A stretch of DNA of 64,000 nt from Mycobacterium shigaense (GCF_002356315.1 NZ_AP018164.1:2852001-2916000); one strand, 5' to 3'; shown: positions 50,690 through 61,816, counted from the first letter of the stretch. The notes: generated by a model not told the origin, from the sequence alone. Numbers and translations are program-made.

Positions 50690-51939
50690 TGAGCCCCGCC
50701 TCTCGCGGCGGCCGTGCGGTCAACCGCTCGCTCATAGACTCCAACCGTCTGGGCCGCCACCGCTTCCCAGCTGAAGACGTCGATGGCGCGAGCCCTTCCG
50801 GCCTTGCCCAGACTGCGACGCTTTTCCGGGGAGTCGAGAAGCTCGCCAAGGGCACCCGTCAGCGCATCGACGTCGCCGGGCGGCACCAACTCGGCGCAGG
50901 CGCCGTCGGTCCCGAGGACCTCGGGCAGGGCGCCCACGCGGCTTGCGACGATCGGAGTGCCGCTGGACATGGCTTCCACCGCGGGCAACGAAAACCCTTC
51001 GTAGAGCGACGGAATACACGCAACTTCGGCCGACGCGAACAGGTCGGCCAGCTCGGCATCGGACAGGCCGCTGGTGATGTGAACGATGTCGGAGATGCCC
51101 AGTTCGGCGATGAGCTTGTGAGTGGGGCCGTTGGGTTCGACTTTCGCCACGAGCCGCAACTCGAGGTCGCGGTTCACGCGAAGCTGCGCAATGGCTTTCA
51201 GCAACGTGGCGACACCCTTCAGCGGGGTGTCGGCACTGGCGATGGCTATCACCCGGCCGGGTTGCCGCGGGGCCGAGTTGGGTTTGAACAGTTCGGTGTT
51301 GACCCCCAAGGGCACCACGTGGAGTTGATCGGGTGCCACGCCGAAATCGGAGACGATGTCGGCGGCCGACGACGACGACACCGTCAGGAGGTCGGGAATC
51401 TGACGCGCCACTTCTTGCTGCATGTCCAGGAATCCATACCAGCGGCGCACCAGGGGCTTGCGCCACCACTGCGCGGCAGCGAGGTCGAGCACCCGATCGC
51501 GGGTGATGGGGTGGTGCACGGTGGCCACCACCGGCAGGCCCGCGCCGGCCAGCGTGAGCAGTCCGGTTCCCAGGCTCTGGTTGTCGTGGATGACGTCGAA
51601 GTCCTTCGCGCGGTCGGCCAGCAGCCGGGCGACGCGCAGCGTGAACGTCCGCGGCTCGGGGAAACCCGCGGTCCACACGGTCAGGAGCTCACGCAGGTCG
51701 ATTGAGTCGCGAATTTCGCTCGGCCGGGGAATCCGGAACGGGTCGGGCTCCCGGTACATATCGAGGCTGGGGACCTTCGTCAGCCGCACGCGGGGATCGA
51801 GCAGTTCCGGGTACGGCTGGCCGGAAAATATCTCGACGTCGTGACCCAGTTCCACCAGACCGTGGCTGAGATGTCGTATGTAGACGCCCTGCCCGCCGCA
51901 ATGAGTCTTACTACGGTAGGACAGTAAGGCAATACGCAT
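50683..51939 (-). CDS. GT4-family glycosyltransferase
   Basis: 418 residues from ATG 51939 (MRIALLSYRSKTHCGGQGVY). GT-B fold: N-terminal acceptor domain with GGQGVYIRHLSHGLVELGHDVEIF, then the C-terminal donor domain VHVVPLGVNTELFKP-like junction, TPLKGVATLLKAIAQLRVN and the EX7E motif YEGFSLPAVEAMSSGTPIVA. A retaining transferase using GDP- or UDP-sugar in the cytoplasm. First gene of the operon followed by a coupled methyltransferase and the toroid gene; a candidate promoter is at 52042-52070. Resembles Rv0225-type transferases (recall). Product is presumably a methylated envelope glycan or glycolipid. Confidence 0.92.
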   Translation of the reverse strand: MRIALLSYRSKTHCGGQGVYIRHLSHGLVELGHDVEIFSGQPYPELLDPRVRLTKVPSLDMYREPDPFRIPRPSEIRDSIDLRELLTVWTAGFPEPRTFTLRVARLLADRAKDFDVIHDNQSLGTGLLTLAGAGLPVVATVHHPITRDRVLDLAAAQWWRKPLVRRWYGFLDMQQEVARQIPDLLTVSSSSAADIVSDFGVAPDQLHVVPLGVNTELFKPNSAPRQPGRVIAIASADTPLKGVATLLKAIAQLRVNRDLELRLVAKVEPNGPTHKLIAELGISDIVHITSGLSDAELADLFASAEVACIPSLYEGFSLPAVEAMSSGTPIVASRVGALPEVLGTDGACAELVPPGDVDALTGALGELLDSPEKRRSLGKAGRARAIDVFSWEAVAAQTVGVYERAVDRTAAARGGAQC

Positions 51940-52307
51940 ACTCAACTCTTCTTTGCTGGTTAGCGAACGCGGAAGGGCACCGAATCCATCGCGATCAACG
52001 GGCTCCCGAACTCCGTGACAGCAAACTGGACATGTGTCCAGACTATAGTTCGATCAGCTAATCGACGCAACGCGCTACCAAACACCTATTAATACTAGGT
52101 CTCGGCCCTATTTGCGCGGCAAAGAGGGTCAGCTGATAACTGCTCCGGGGTCATGCGGGGCCGGGCCCTGGGCGGAACATGTTGCGACCCAAGGGGCTGC
52201 GCTCGGGGGAGCGGCCGTTGCAAATTGTTTGCTGGACACGCCGGGTTCGCGATCGCAGCGATTTGATCCAGGCGTGCGGCCGGGTCTGATCTTGCTAACA
52301 TCTCGCC
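51940..52307. other. 368-bp intergenic region between the glycosyltransferase operon and DUF1906 gene
   Basis: No gene is supported. The left half is A/T-rich by local standards and holds the operon promoter at 52042-52070, plus TTAATACTAG at ~52088. The right half is GC-rich and contains weak ORFs without family sequence; it must hold the promoter of the DUF1906 gene. Nothing else was recognised. Confidence 0.5.
52042..52070 (-). promoter_or_regulatory. Candidate SigA promoter of the glycosyltransferase operon
   Basis: Reading the minus strand, TTGCGT (52070-52065), a 17-bp spacer and TATAGT (52047-52042) make a good SigA-type promoter. The predicted start near 52035 leaves a ~95-nt leader to ATG 51939. 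Confidence 0.55.
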
Positions 52308-53102
52308 GTGCAAGATTCGGGGGCCCCACGTCGTCGACAGGGGTCGATGACGCGCCGCGAGGCCCTCAAATACGCGCTCACACCGGCTCTGCTCGGCCTT
52401 GCTCCGCTGGCCACGAGTGCTCCTCGGGCAACCGCCGACAATATCCAGCTGATCGATTTCGCGGAGAAGCGGATCGCGCCCGAGGAGATCAAGGCGGCCG
52501 GTTACGCCGGGGTGATCAACTACGTCTCGCTGGAGCGACCAGGAGCGCATTTCGAGGCGAAACCCCTCACCCGTGAGTATGCCGACGCGCTGCGCGCCGC
52601 GGGTCTGCACATCGTGAGCAACTACCAGTACGGCAAGCCGGGATGGCCCACGCCGTCGGATTTCACCCGCGGGCACGACGGCGGAGTGGCCGACGCCCAG
52701 ACCGCGCAGCAGTTGCACGCCGCGGCCGGCGGGCCGAATTCGGCCCCGATCTTCTTCAGCGTGGACGACGACATCAACGCCGACACCTGGAACGGGCCGG
52801 CAGTGGACTGGTTTCGGGGGATCAACTCCGTCCTGGGTGTGGGGCGCACTGGCATCTATGGGCACGCGAAGGCGTGCGGGTGGGCCATCCGTGACGGCGT
52901 GATCGGGAATTCGACGAGCGCAGGGCACCGGTGGGCCTGGCAGACGAAGTCGTGGTCGCACGGGGAACGGGAGTCGATGGCCGTGCTGTATCAGGCGGTC
53001 GTGAACAGCCCGTCGAATCCGAGCCCGCTGCTCGGCGGGATCAACGTGGACATCGACGACGTCCTGGCCGCCGACTACGGGCAGTGGGACCTCGACCGAT
53101 GA
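52308..53102 (+). CDS. DUF1906 (Rv2525c-like) Tat-exported glycoside-hydrolase-like protein
   Basis: 264 residues if GTG 52308 is used; ATG 52347 gives 251 and begins at MTRREALKYALTPALLGLAP, where the Tat motif TRREALK is close to the N-terminus. The mature domain (from ~residue 45) is a TIM-like DUF1906 domain: IQLIDFAEKRIAPEEIKAAG, GVINYVSLERPGAHFEAK, GAPIFFSVDDDINADTWNGP, and IDDVLAADYGQWDLDR at the end. Rv2525c is a cell-wall-located protein that needs Tat for export (recall). Catalysis is unproven. It converges on the hydrolase at 53110 with a 7-bp gap. Confidence 0.86.
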   Translation: MQDSGAPRRRQGSMTRREALKYALTPALLGLAPLATSAPRATADNIQLIDFAEKRIAPEEIKAAGYAGVINYVSLERPGAHFEAKPLTREYADALRAAGLHIVSNYQYGKPGWPTPSDFTRGHDGGVADAQTAQQLHAAAGGPNSAPIFFSVDDDINADTWNGPAVDWFRGINSVLGVGRTGIYGHAKACGWAIRDGVIGNSTSAGHRWAWQTKSWSHGERESMAVLYQAVVNSPSNPSPLLGGINVDIDDVLAADYGQWDLDR

Positions 53103-53109
53103 CCCGCGG

Positions 53110-53991
53110 TCAGGACAACCCGAGCCGCAGCGGGTCCTTGATGCACTCCTGGGGCTCAGTGGAGGCGATGAAGTTCTCCAAGATGTCGGCCACCGCGGCG
53201 GGCGCCTCCACGTGCGGAAAGTGTCCGACGCCCTCGAGCACCTCGAGCCGGCTGCCGTCCACCGCGTCGTGGGCCGCGTAGGCGTGCGCGACCGGGATGA
53301 TCCGGTCCTGATCTCCCCAGATGAGCAGCGTGGGTAAGCCGGCCGCGATATGAAGCTTGTTCAGCGCACTGACCGCCTGGCCCCGGTAATCCACCACCGA
53401 GCGCAGCGTCCGCAGGAAGGCTTGGCGGGTCCGCGCGTCCGAGAGGGAGCAATAGGCGCTCCACATCTCACCGGCGCGGGGCGCCTGGATGCCCGCCGCG
53501 GACAGCCATGAGGCCACCTTGTTGCCGAGGTTGAGCACCGGTTGCGGCACGACCACCGGCAGCACCAGCTCGGCGCCGGGAGCAGACAAGAACCGCAACA
53601 CGGGGCTCAGGTCGGGGCCGAGGCCGCCGCTGCCGATCAGGGCCAGCCGTTCGCAGTAGTCGCGGTGCTGGTGGGTGAATTGCATCGCGATGCCGCCCCC
53701 GAGGGACTGGCCGATCACCGTGGCGCGATCCACCCCCAGCTCGTCGAGCAGGTCGCGCAGGAAAACCGCGAACGCACCCAGGGAGTAGTCGCCACGCGGT
53801 TTCGCCGACGAGCCGTGGCCGAGCAGGTCCGGCGCGATCACCCGGTACTTCTTGGACAGCTGCGGGATGATCGCGCGCCAGGTCGCCGAACTTCCGGCCA
53901 TCCCGTGGATCAGCAGCAGCGTGTGTCCCTCGCCGGCATCGCGGTAGGCGATCCGGTCCCCGTGCAATTCGAGGTAGGTCAGTTCGCTCAT
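53110..53991 (-). CDS. Alpha/beta hydrolase, esterase/lipase-like
   Basis: 293 residues from ATG 53991 (MSELTYLELHGDRIAYRDAG). Oxyanion motif LIHGMAGSSATWRAI, nucleophile elbow VIGQSLGGGIAMQF (catalytic Ser in GQSLGG near residue 95), Asp in LIWGDQDRIIPVAHA and His in EGVGHFPHVEAPAA. Cap region with LGNKVASWLSAAGI. Probably a carboxylesterase or C-C hydrolase-like enzyme with an unknown substrate. A 22-bp palindrome lies 57 bp upstream of its start (54048-54069), which may bind a TetR-type repressor. Confidence 0.9.
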   Translation of the reverse strand: MSELTYLELHGDRIAYRDAGEGHTLLLIHGMAGSSATWRAIIPQLSKKYRVIAPDLLGHGSSAKPRGDYSLGAFAVFLRDLLDELGVDRATVIGQSLGGGIAMQFTHQHRDYCERLALIGSGGLGPDLSPVLRFLSAPGAELVLPVVVPQPVLNLGNKVASWLSAAGIQAPRAGEMWSAYCSLSDARTRQAFLRTLRSVVDYRGQAVSALNKLHIAAGLPTLLIWGDQDRIIPVAHAYAAHDAVDGSRLEVLEGVGHFPHVEAPAAVADILENFIASTEPQECIKDPLRLGLS

Positions 53992-54047
53992 GGCACCCGT
54001 TTACCCAGCTTTGGTGGTTGAACGCGTCGGCCAACTACTACGATAGC

Positions 54048-54069
54048 TAACCTACGCCATCGTAGGTTA
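54048..54069. promoter_or_regulatory. Perfect 9-bp inverted-repeat operator upstream of the hydrolase
   Basis: TAACCTACG (54048-54056) and CGTAGGTTA (54061-54069) are exact reverse complements with a 4-bp spacer (CCAT). It lies 57 bp upstream of the hydrolase start at 53991 and ~50 bp from the katG terminator. The size and shape fit a TetR-family operator. No regulator gene is adjacent. Confidence 0.7.
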
Positions 54070-54117
54070 CTGGTGGGTAATACTGTGGCCGGACTCACTC
54101 GGACGCGGACGAGATAC

Positions 54118-54154
54118 GCGACACCCCGCGGGCGGAGGCCTCGCGGGGTGTCGC
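54118..54154 (-). terminator. katG terminator
   Basis: GCGACACCCCGCG (54118-54130) pairs exactly with CGCGGGGTGTCGC (54142-54154), a 13-bp GC-rich stem with an 11-nt loop and no U-run. It is placed 24 bp beyond the katG stop codon. Confidence 0.8.
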
Positions 54155-54178
54155 ACCGTGCGGACGATCAGACCGTCA

Positions 54179-56837
<2,659 letters not shown>

Positions 56838-56838
<1 letters not shown>

Positions 56839-56874
56839 ACAGTCAATATGGCGCACTTATCTGGAATGAGTCAA
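56838..56874 (-). promoter_or_regulatory. furA promoter with overlapping FurA operator (leaderless start)
   Basis: On the minus strand, TTGACT (56874-56869), a 17-bp spacer and CCATAT/CATATT (56851-56845) are the -35 and -10 boxes. Transcription should begin at or near GTG 56838. The AT-rich CTTGACTCATTCCAGATAAG segment around -35 fits the conserved FurA operator (recall). Confidence 0.7.
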
Positions 56875-56926
56875 GACTCTATTGGGAGGAAGGTGCGTAA
56901 ATCTTTGGTGCGTCAAGACGCGGGTT

Positions 56927-57142
56927 TCACCGCGCTGCTGCAGGGGTGATCGTAATCTGTTCTTTACCAATGGTTTTCGATGCAGTATCGGTTCCTGGGC
57001 AGTCGCCGCGCGAGCACTGCGGCAACGCGATCTGCACGACAGCGGCGGCCGCGATGAGCACGAATAACCCCAGCAGCAACCGGCGGGGCCGGCTACCGGG
57101 AAGTATCAGCCGGGCAAGCCCAGCACTGTTCTCGGTCATCAT
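56927..57142 (-). CDS. Small single-TM protein
   Basis: 71 residues from ATG 57142 (MMTENSAGLARLILPGSRPR). A basic segment (GSRPRRLLLGLF) precedes one TM helix (LLLGLFVLIAAAAVVQIALP) and an exported tail with two cysteines (PQCSRGDCPGTDT). No strong RBS is visible and no family was recognised. It lies 115 bp downstream of the cupin gene on the same strand and could be co-transcribed. Moderate support only. Confidence 0.5.
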   Translation of the reverse strand: MMTENSAGLARLILPGSRPRRLLLGLFVLIAAAAVVQIALPQCSRGDCPGTDTASKTIGKEQITITPAAAR

Positions 57143-57257
57143 TGAATGGCGAATCCCTGGGCTTTCCTTTGCTGGCTCAGGGCTGAACCCGCGCAAAGAC
57201 GACGATGGGTACCAAGTAGCCCAACGCGCGAACTCTGAAACGTCGAAACGCCGGTCG

Positions 57258-57806
57258 TTACACCTGGCGCCACGACGGTTGCCCTGGATCCACCAGCCGT
57301 TGCTCCATCGGCCCCACCCCGAAGACGGCGATCACGGCCGGATCCGGCTGGTTGGCCGGAACTCCGTCGTAGTGGGGAGTCCTCGCCGTCCGCCTCACGT
57401 AGCCGCCGGGCCCGACCGGCAGCGCATCTTGTGGCTGAAATTCGTTGCCACTGTTCACAAACCAGGTGCCGAAGACCACGACTTGAATCCGGTCGGTCGC
57501 GTAGGTGTGCGGCGCACTGAACCAACCCGGATTCCACTTCATCAACACCAGATACGGACCCGGTTTGTCGAAGTCTCCGTACAGCTTGGCCATCTCACCG
57601 CTGTGCGGCGGCAGATTGCCCCATGGCGCGAAGTCGATCTGGTCGTACGGCTGAACGAATGTCTCGCGCGGATCCGGCCCCGTTTCGGGTGGCGGAGCCA
57701 AGGGCACCGTTCCGATATCGCCATCTCTGTCGCCAGCGGCGATCGCCGCCAACAACAGAGGCGTCGCCGCCAACAGCGATCGCCGGTTGGGTCCCCTGGT
57801 GACCAT
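57258..57806 (-). CDS. Secreted cupin-domain protein
   Basis: 182 residues from ATG 57806 (MVTRGPNRRSLLAATPLLLA); GGGAGGTGA at 57812-57820 is the RBS. The NRRSLLAATPLLL segment is a Tat-like or Sec signal. The mature domain is a single-cupin barrel: GPYLVLMKWNPGWFSAPHTY (metal-ligand His), FGTWFVNSGNEFQPQDALPV, GGYVRRTARTPHYDGVPAN (second His), and VIAVFGVGPMEQ. Such secreted cupins resemble ChrR-type or DUF4437-like proteins of unknown activity. Ends 115 bp before the small TM gene. Confidence 0.8.
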   Translation of the reverse strand: MVTRGPNRRSLLAATPLLLAAIAAGDRDGDIGTVPLAPPPETGPDPRETFVQPYDQIDFAPWGNLPPHSGEMAKLYGDFDKPGPYLVLMKWNPGWFSAPHTYATDRIQVVVFGTWFVNSGNEFQPQDALPVGPGGYVRRTARTPHYDGVPANQPDPAVIAVFGVGPMEQRLVDPGQPSWRQV

Positions 57807-57833
57807 CGCATCACCTCCCAGTCACCGAGTAAC

Positions 57834-58904
57834 TCAATCCTCTTTCTGGTAAACGAGCCAACGCAATTCGATCGGCGACTCCTCGGGCGCGACATCGAAG
57901 ACGTCCAGCCCGCGCGACCATCCGTCGAACCATGCGGTGGGCGGCCACGCACCGTCGGGCAGATGGGTCTTCTCGTACTCGTAGGCCGAATCGTCGCCGA
58001 CGAGGCGCAGCGGAAGTCGGTCTACCGCCGCGTCGAGCTCGTCGCGGGTGAAGAACGTGGTGTTGCATTGCTGCCCGAGTTCGCGCGCCGCGTCGTCGGG
58101 GAGATAGCCCGGTCGGGTGAGGAAGGCGTTGAACACGATGCGGCCGGCGGGGGCCAGGAACTGCGCGGCGAGTTCGAGCAGACCGCGCAGATCCCGCGCC
58201 GTGCGAAAATCGGGGACCAGCTCGGAGGCCACGATCAGCTGGTACTCGTCGTCAACACTTTCCAACGCCGTGAAGACGTCGCTTTGGATGACCCGCACCC
58301 CGAGCGAATGTCGTTCGGCCTCGGCGCGGATGATGTCGGCGAACTTTGCCGCCATCTCGACGGCGTCTACCGGGTGCCCGCGCCGGGACAGGGCCAGGGC
58401 GTTGCGCCCCGTTCCCGCGCCGATGTCCAGGACGCGATGCGTTTGGGGCTCGGGCGCTTCGGACGCCAGCGCCCACACCCGGGCGTCGGGTTCGAGGCCG
58501 AACAACGGCCCCTCACGCGTGCTCACCCAGTTGTCGTAATCGCCGCCGATCGTCGACCACTGGGGCTTGACCCGATAGTTCAGCATCACCCCGAAGGGCG
58601 AGGTGTACTCGATGACGATGTTGGACCGGGACGAGGCCTGGAACGCCTTGGCGAGCTCGCCCTGCAACACCGTTTTGAGCTGCGCGGATTCTTCCGATGT
58701 GTAGATCACGCCGAGGCTGGCGAACAGGTTCTGGCACATCGTGAGGTACTCGTCGATCATCGCCGGAACCGCCGGCAGGATCAGCTGACCTTGAGCCACC
58801 GTTCGGCGATACAAGCGCCGGGCCATCGCTTCGCGCAAGGCGGACACATCGAAAGACCCGGGGGGCCGAGGCTCCATCAGACCCTTGTACACGACCGAAA
58901 CCAT
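57834..58904 (-). CDS. Class I SAM-dependent methyltransferase with N-terminal extension
   Basis: 356 residues from ATG 58904 (MVSVVYKGLMEPRPPGSFDV). Residues ~1-165 form an all-alpha N-terminal domain (ARRLYRRTVAQGQLILPAVP, MIDEYLTMCQNLFASLGVIY). The methyltransferase core starts with RVLDIGAGTGRNALALSRRG (motif I) and YQLIVASELVPDFRTARDLR, LLELAAQFLAPAGRIVFNAF. The gene ends SPIELRWLVYQKED. The N-terminal part may recognise the substrate. It is divergent from the F420-type oxidoreductase gene by 60 bp. Substrate is unknown; the 5' frame before 58904 is open but lacks similarity. Confidence 0.85.
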   Translation of the reverse strand: MVSVVYKGLMEPRPPGSFDVSALREAMARRLYRRTVAQGQLILPAVPAMIDEYLTMCQNLFASLGVIYTSEESAQLKTVLQGELAKAFQASSRSNIVIEYTSPFGVMLNYRVKPQWSTIGGDYDNWVSTREGPLFGLEPDARVWALASEAPEPQTHRVLDIGAGTGRNALALSRRGHPVDAVEMAAKFADIIRAEAERHSLGVRVIQSDVFTALESVDDEYQLIVASELVPDFRTARDLRGLLELAAQFLAPAGRIVFNAFLTRPGYLPDDAARELGQQCNTTFFTRDELDAAVDRLPLRLVGDDSAYEYEKTHLPDGAWPPTAWFDGWSRGLDVFDVAPEESPIELRWLVYQKED

Positions 58905-58964
58905 GACCGCACGTGGGGTCGGCCGAAGCTGTACAGTCAGGCCGTTCACCGATAGGGGGAGGCC

Positions 58965-59396
58965 ATGAGCAGCGGGCCCGCCGATCTCAAAGATCAGAAG
59001 TTCGTGTCGTTGACGACGTTCAAGCGCAACGGTGATGCGGTCGCCTCGGCCATGTGGATCGTCGGTGACGGCGAGCTGCTGTGGGCCTGGACGCCGGCTG
59101 ATGCGTGGAAGGTCAAGCGGATTCGCCGCGATCCGCGTGTCATCCTCGCGCCCTGCGGGCGAACTGGAAAGGTCCGTCCCGGCCAGCCCGTCGTCGACGC
59201 GACCGCCGAGGTAGTCACCGACGCCGACCAGGTGGCCCGGGTCGAATCGCTGGTAAAACGCAAGTACGGCGTGGAGTTTCGCCTCGTGACTCTCATCGAG
59301 GCCGTGCTGGCGCGGGGCCGCAAACCGCGGTTCGCCATCCGCATCACGCCGTCGCAATCCCGGACCGCGATTTCACCTGACGACGAAGTGCGATGA
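58965..59396 (+). CDS. PPOX-class F420-dependent oxidoreductase
   Basis: 143 residues from ATG 58965 (MSSGPADLKDQKFVSLTTFK). Split-barrel flavin-binding fold: FVSLTTFKRNGDAVASAMW near residue 13, VKRIRRDPRVILAPCGRTGK (phosphate contacts), VVDATAEVVTDADQVARVES and a C-terminal RFAIRITPSQ. TIGR-type family members reduce F420-linked substrates or bind biliverdin and flavins. The stop overlaps the MOSC start (ATGA at 59393-59396). Substrate is unknown. Confidence 0.88.
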   Translation: MSSGPADLKDQKFVSLTTFKRNGDAVASAMWIVGDGELLWAWTPADAWKVKRIRRDPRVILAPCGRTGKVRPGQPVVDATAEVVTDADQVARVESLVKRKYGVEFRLVTLIEAVLARGRKPRFAIRITPSQSRTAISPDDEVR

Positions 59397-60211
59397 ACGA
59401 GCCGATGCGCGTGCAGAACCTCTGCCGGTACCCGGTGAAGTCGATGCTCGGGGAAACCGTCAGCAGCCTGTTCGTCGACGAGGGCGGCGCCGCAGAAGAC
59501 CGCCGCCTGGCGCTCGTCGACACTGTGACGGGCCATGTGGCCAGCGCCAAACAGGCTCGGCTCTGGCGTGAGCTGCTCAAGTGCACCGCCACCGCAGATA
59601 GCGGGCACGTGAGCATCGGATTGCCCGACGGCACGACGGTCGCGGCGGAAGATCCGCAAATCGACGACCTGCTTTCCCGATTCCTGGGCAGGGCGGTGCG
59701 ATTGATCCGCCAGCGCCCGGATGGCGCCACGCTCGAGCGTCCGGACCCTGAGGGACTGCTCGAGCTGGGGCTCGACGCCAAGGTCGCGGGCCGCATCCTC
59801 GAGATCGGGCAGGCGACACCCGGCCATTCGTTCACCGACGACGCCCCGTTGCATGCGATTACCACGGCGACGCTGGACCACATCGGGGTGGAGGCGCTGC
59901 GCTACCGGCCAAATCTGGTGATCGAGACACCGGACGGCTACCCGTCCTACTTCGAAAATAATTGGTTGGGAAGGGAAGTGACCGCCGGCGAGGTGCGCAT
60001 GCGCGTGCTGGACCTCACTCCGCGCTGCGTAGTCCCCACGCTGGAACACGGGCCACTACCGCGGGCCCCACAGGCGCTTCGCATACCGGCTGCCGAAAAT
60101 CGCGTAGCGGCAGGGAGTTCCGGGGTGGGCGCCTGCGCGGGGGCATATCTGGTGGTGCTGACGGCCGGAGTCATTCACGTCGGCGACCGAGTGGTCGTCA
60201 CCGACGCGTAG
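59393..60211 (+). CDS. MOSC domain-containing protein
   Basis: 272 residues from ATG 59393 (MNEPMRVQNLCRYPVKSMLG). The N-terminal MOSC_N domain has the conserved RYPVKSMLGE, and the C-terminal MOSC beta-barrel has FTDDAPLHAITTATLDHIGV and VLDLTPRCVVPTLEHGPLPR. The Cys of TPRC matches the molybdenum-ligand position in mARC-type proteins. These are molybdenum cofactor-dependent reductases or sulfur carriers. Translationally coupled to the F420-type gene upstream, so the two products may act on the same substrate. A partner cytochrome is not seen nearby. Confidence 0.9.
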   Translation: MNEPMRVQNLCRYPVKSMLGETVSSLFVDEGGAAEDRRLALVDTVTGHVASAKQARLWRELLKCTATADSGHVSIGLPDGTTVAAEDPQIDDLLSRFLGRAVRLIRQRPDGATLERPDPEGLLELGLDAKVAGRILEIGQATPGHSFTDDAPLHAITTATLDHIGVEALRYRPNLVIETPDGYPSYFENNWLGREVTAGEVRMRVLDLTPRCVVPTLEHGPLPRAPQALRIPAAENRVAAGSSGVGACAGAYLVVLTAGVIHVGDRVVVTDA

Positions 60212-60217
60212 GCACGC

Positions 60218-60958
60218 CTAGTTTCCGAACCCCGTGCCGGGACTGCGGACGGTGAACGCGGATCCCGTGGGAGTGCTGTCCAGGCGGCCGACCGCGAAAT
60301 CTGTCCCCTTGTCGACGATGTTGGAGTCGTCTGCGTAGGTGTCGTGGGCGGAGAAGTTCAGTCCGTCGGAGCATACCGGGTCCTCGGGGGCGCACACCTT
60401 GATGGTCTTGGCCTGGTAAGTCGGCCCGATGACGACCGGGGGTTGGCCGAGTAAGTTCATGGCGCGCACGTTGGGCATGCCGAACAGCACGACGGCGGCG
60501 ACGTGGTTGGCGATGTCCGGCGAGAGCGGCTTGGGCACGGTCGCGGGGTCGATGCCGTCGGGCACCGCGGCCGAGGTGACAAAACCCATCACGGCCGCAC
60601 CCTGGGAGTAGCCGCCCAGCACCATCTTGGTGTTGGGGCAGGCGCCGGCCTCGGACACCACATGCGCGCCCGCATCCCTGATGCCGTCCAGGCCGGTGGA
60701 CCATTCATTGCTGGCGGGGTAGTTGACCGGATACACCTCCACGGACTTGCCCGGCTCGCGCGCCCGCAGCTGGTCGACGAACGCCTGCCCGGTCGGCCCC
60801 ACGCCCGGGTCCTCCCCGGTGCCACGGGCAAACACCACCTGCACATCGGGACACGGCTCCGCGGACGCGACGGGGGCATCGGAGGTCACTACCGCTCCGA
60901 GGGCACACGACGCGACGAATGCGGCAGCCAGCAAGCGAAACATGTCACGGTCGTTCAT
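60218..60958 (-). CDS. Secreted cutinase-like esterase (Culp family)
   Basis: 246 residues from ATG 60958 (MNDRDMFRLLAAAFVASCAL); a second start at 60943 (MFRLLAAAF) fits a normal signal length better. Signal peptide ends near PVASAEPCP. Cutinase motifs: CPDVQVVFARGTGEDPGVGP, GYSQGAAVMGFV (catalytic Ser), CAPEDPVC (Asp) and FSAHDTYADDS (His). Cys pairs match family disulfides. Resembles Culp1/CFP21-type mycobacterial esterases (recall). It follows the MOSC gene by 6 bp in convergence. Confidence 0.92.
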   Translation of the reverse strand: MNDRDMFRLLAAAFVASCALGAVVTSDAPVASAEPCPDVQVVFARGTGEDPGVGPTGQAFVDQLRAREPGKSVEVYPVNYPASNEWSTGLDGIRDAGAHVVSEAGACPNTKMVLGGYSQGAAVMGFVTSAAVPDGIDPATVPKPLSPDIANHVAAVVLFGMPNVRAMNLLGQPPVVIGPTYQAKTIKVCAPEDPVCSDGLNFSAHDTYADDSNIVDKGTDFAVGRLDSTPTGSAFTVRSPGTGFGN

Positions 60959-61266
60959 GTCGCAATAAGTGCCCCGAGAGCAACCTCCTCAAACGAGTGA
61001 GATTCAACACGAGTTCACAGGCACCGCCGCCGCTGCGACGGTATTGCCCGGGAGTCACTCCTTCGGTCCCGACCGTCCACCCGATGTCTTTGTCGCAGCG
61101 GCCATTAGCTGTGGCGGTGACAATCCCGGTTGTCGGGGGCAAGACAACGGTGCGGTCTTCGCACGGCTTGCGGACAGCTCGGATTGCGCGCGCCTGCTGC
61201 GCAATTGGCGGCCGATCAGTTATTCGTTCGGCCGCATGCCATTTCGTTCTACGGCCCGGGCACGCA
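60959..61266. other. 308-bp intergenic region
   Basis: No gene is recognised; the frames here are without family sequence and no strong RBS-start pair exists. It should hold the promoter of the cutinase gene on the minus strand. CCGGTTGTCGGGGGC and neighbouring GC-rich sequence form weak hairpins only. Confidence 0.45.
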
Positions 61267-61816
61267 TTACCGCCACTTGATGCCGCACCCGATGGACGGC
61301 CGCTGATCGGGGTCGACGGGCCGCCCGGCCAGCACCGCATCGACGGCAGCCCGGACGTCCGTAGCCGTCACTGGCAGTCCGTTGCGCGGCCGGGAATCAT
61401 CGAGTTGGCCTCGGTAAACCAGCCGACGCTCGCCGTCGAAGACGAACGTGTCCGGCGTGCACGCGGCCGAGAAGGCGCGGGCAACTTCCTGGGTTTCGTC
61501 ATAGAGATACGGGAACGTCCAGCCGTGGCGGCGGGCCTCGGCGGCCATTTGCTCCGGTCCGTCCTGCGGGTGCGTCGTGATGTCGTTGCTGGAAATCGCC
61601 ACCATCGCCACGCCTTGATCGGCGAGGTCCCGGCCCAACTGAGCAAGACCGGCCGCCACATGCTGCACATACGGGCAGTGGTTGCAGATGAACGTGACGA
61701 CCAGTGCGGAACCCGTCAGCTCGTCGAGACGGACCGTCGCTCCGGTTGCCGGGTCCGGCAGCGCGAACGGCGGCGCGGGGGGTCCCGAGGGGGAGCATCG
61801 TGGACTCGATAGCCAT
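61267..61816 (-). pseudogene. Thioredoxin-fold AhpC/TSA-like protein with a homopolymer frameshift
   Basis: Read from ATG 61816 the N-terminus is MAIESTMLPLGTP, typical of the family, but the frame then goes wrong. The body is in another frame: PFALPDPATGATVRLDELTG, VVTFICNHCPYVQHVAAGLA (the CNHC redox motif), DGPEQMAAEARRHGWTFPYL, and PSIGCGIKWR at 61267. Removing one base from the six-G run at 61777-61782 joins GTP to PAPPFALPD and gives 182 residues, the normal length. So a one-base expansion in a homopolymer is likely, either real, phase-variable or a sequencing error. A longer start in the body frame at 61896 has no family sequence. Confidence 0.7.

Noticed and set aside
50683..51705. 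338-residue plus-strand ORF opposite the glycosyltransferase
   Set aside because: Antisense shadow with His/Arg/Gln-rich sequence and no domain.
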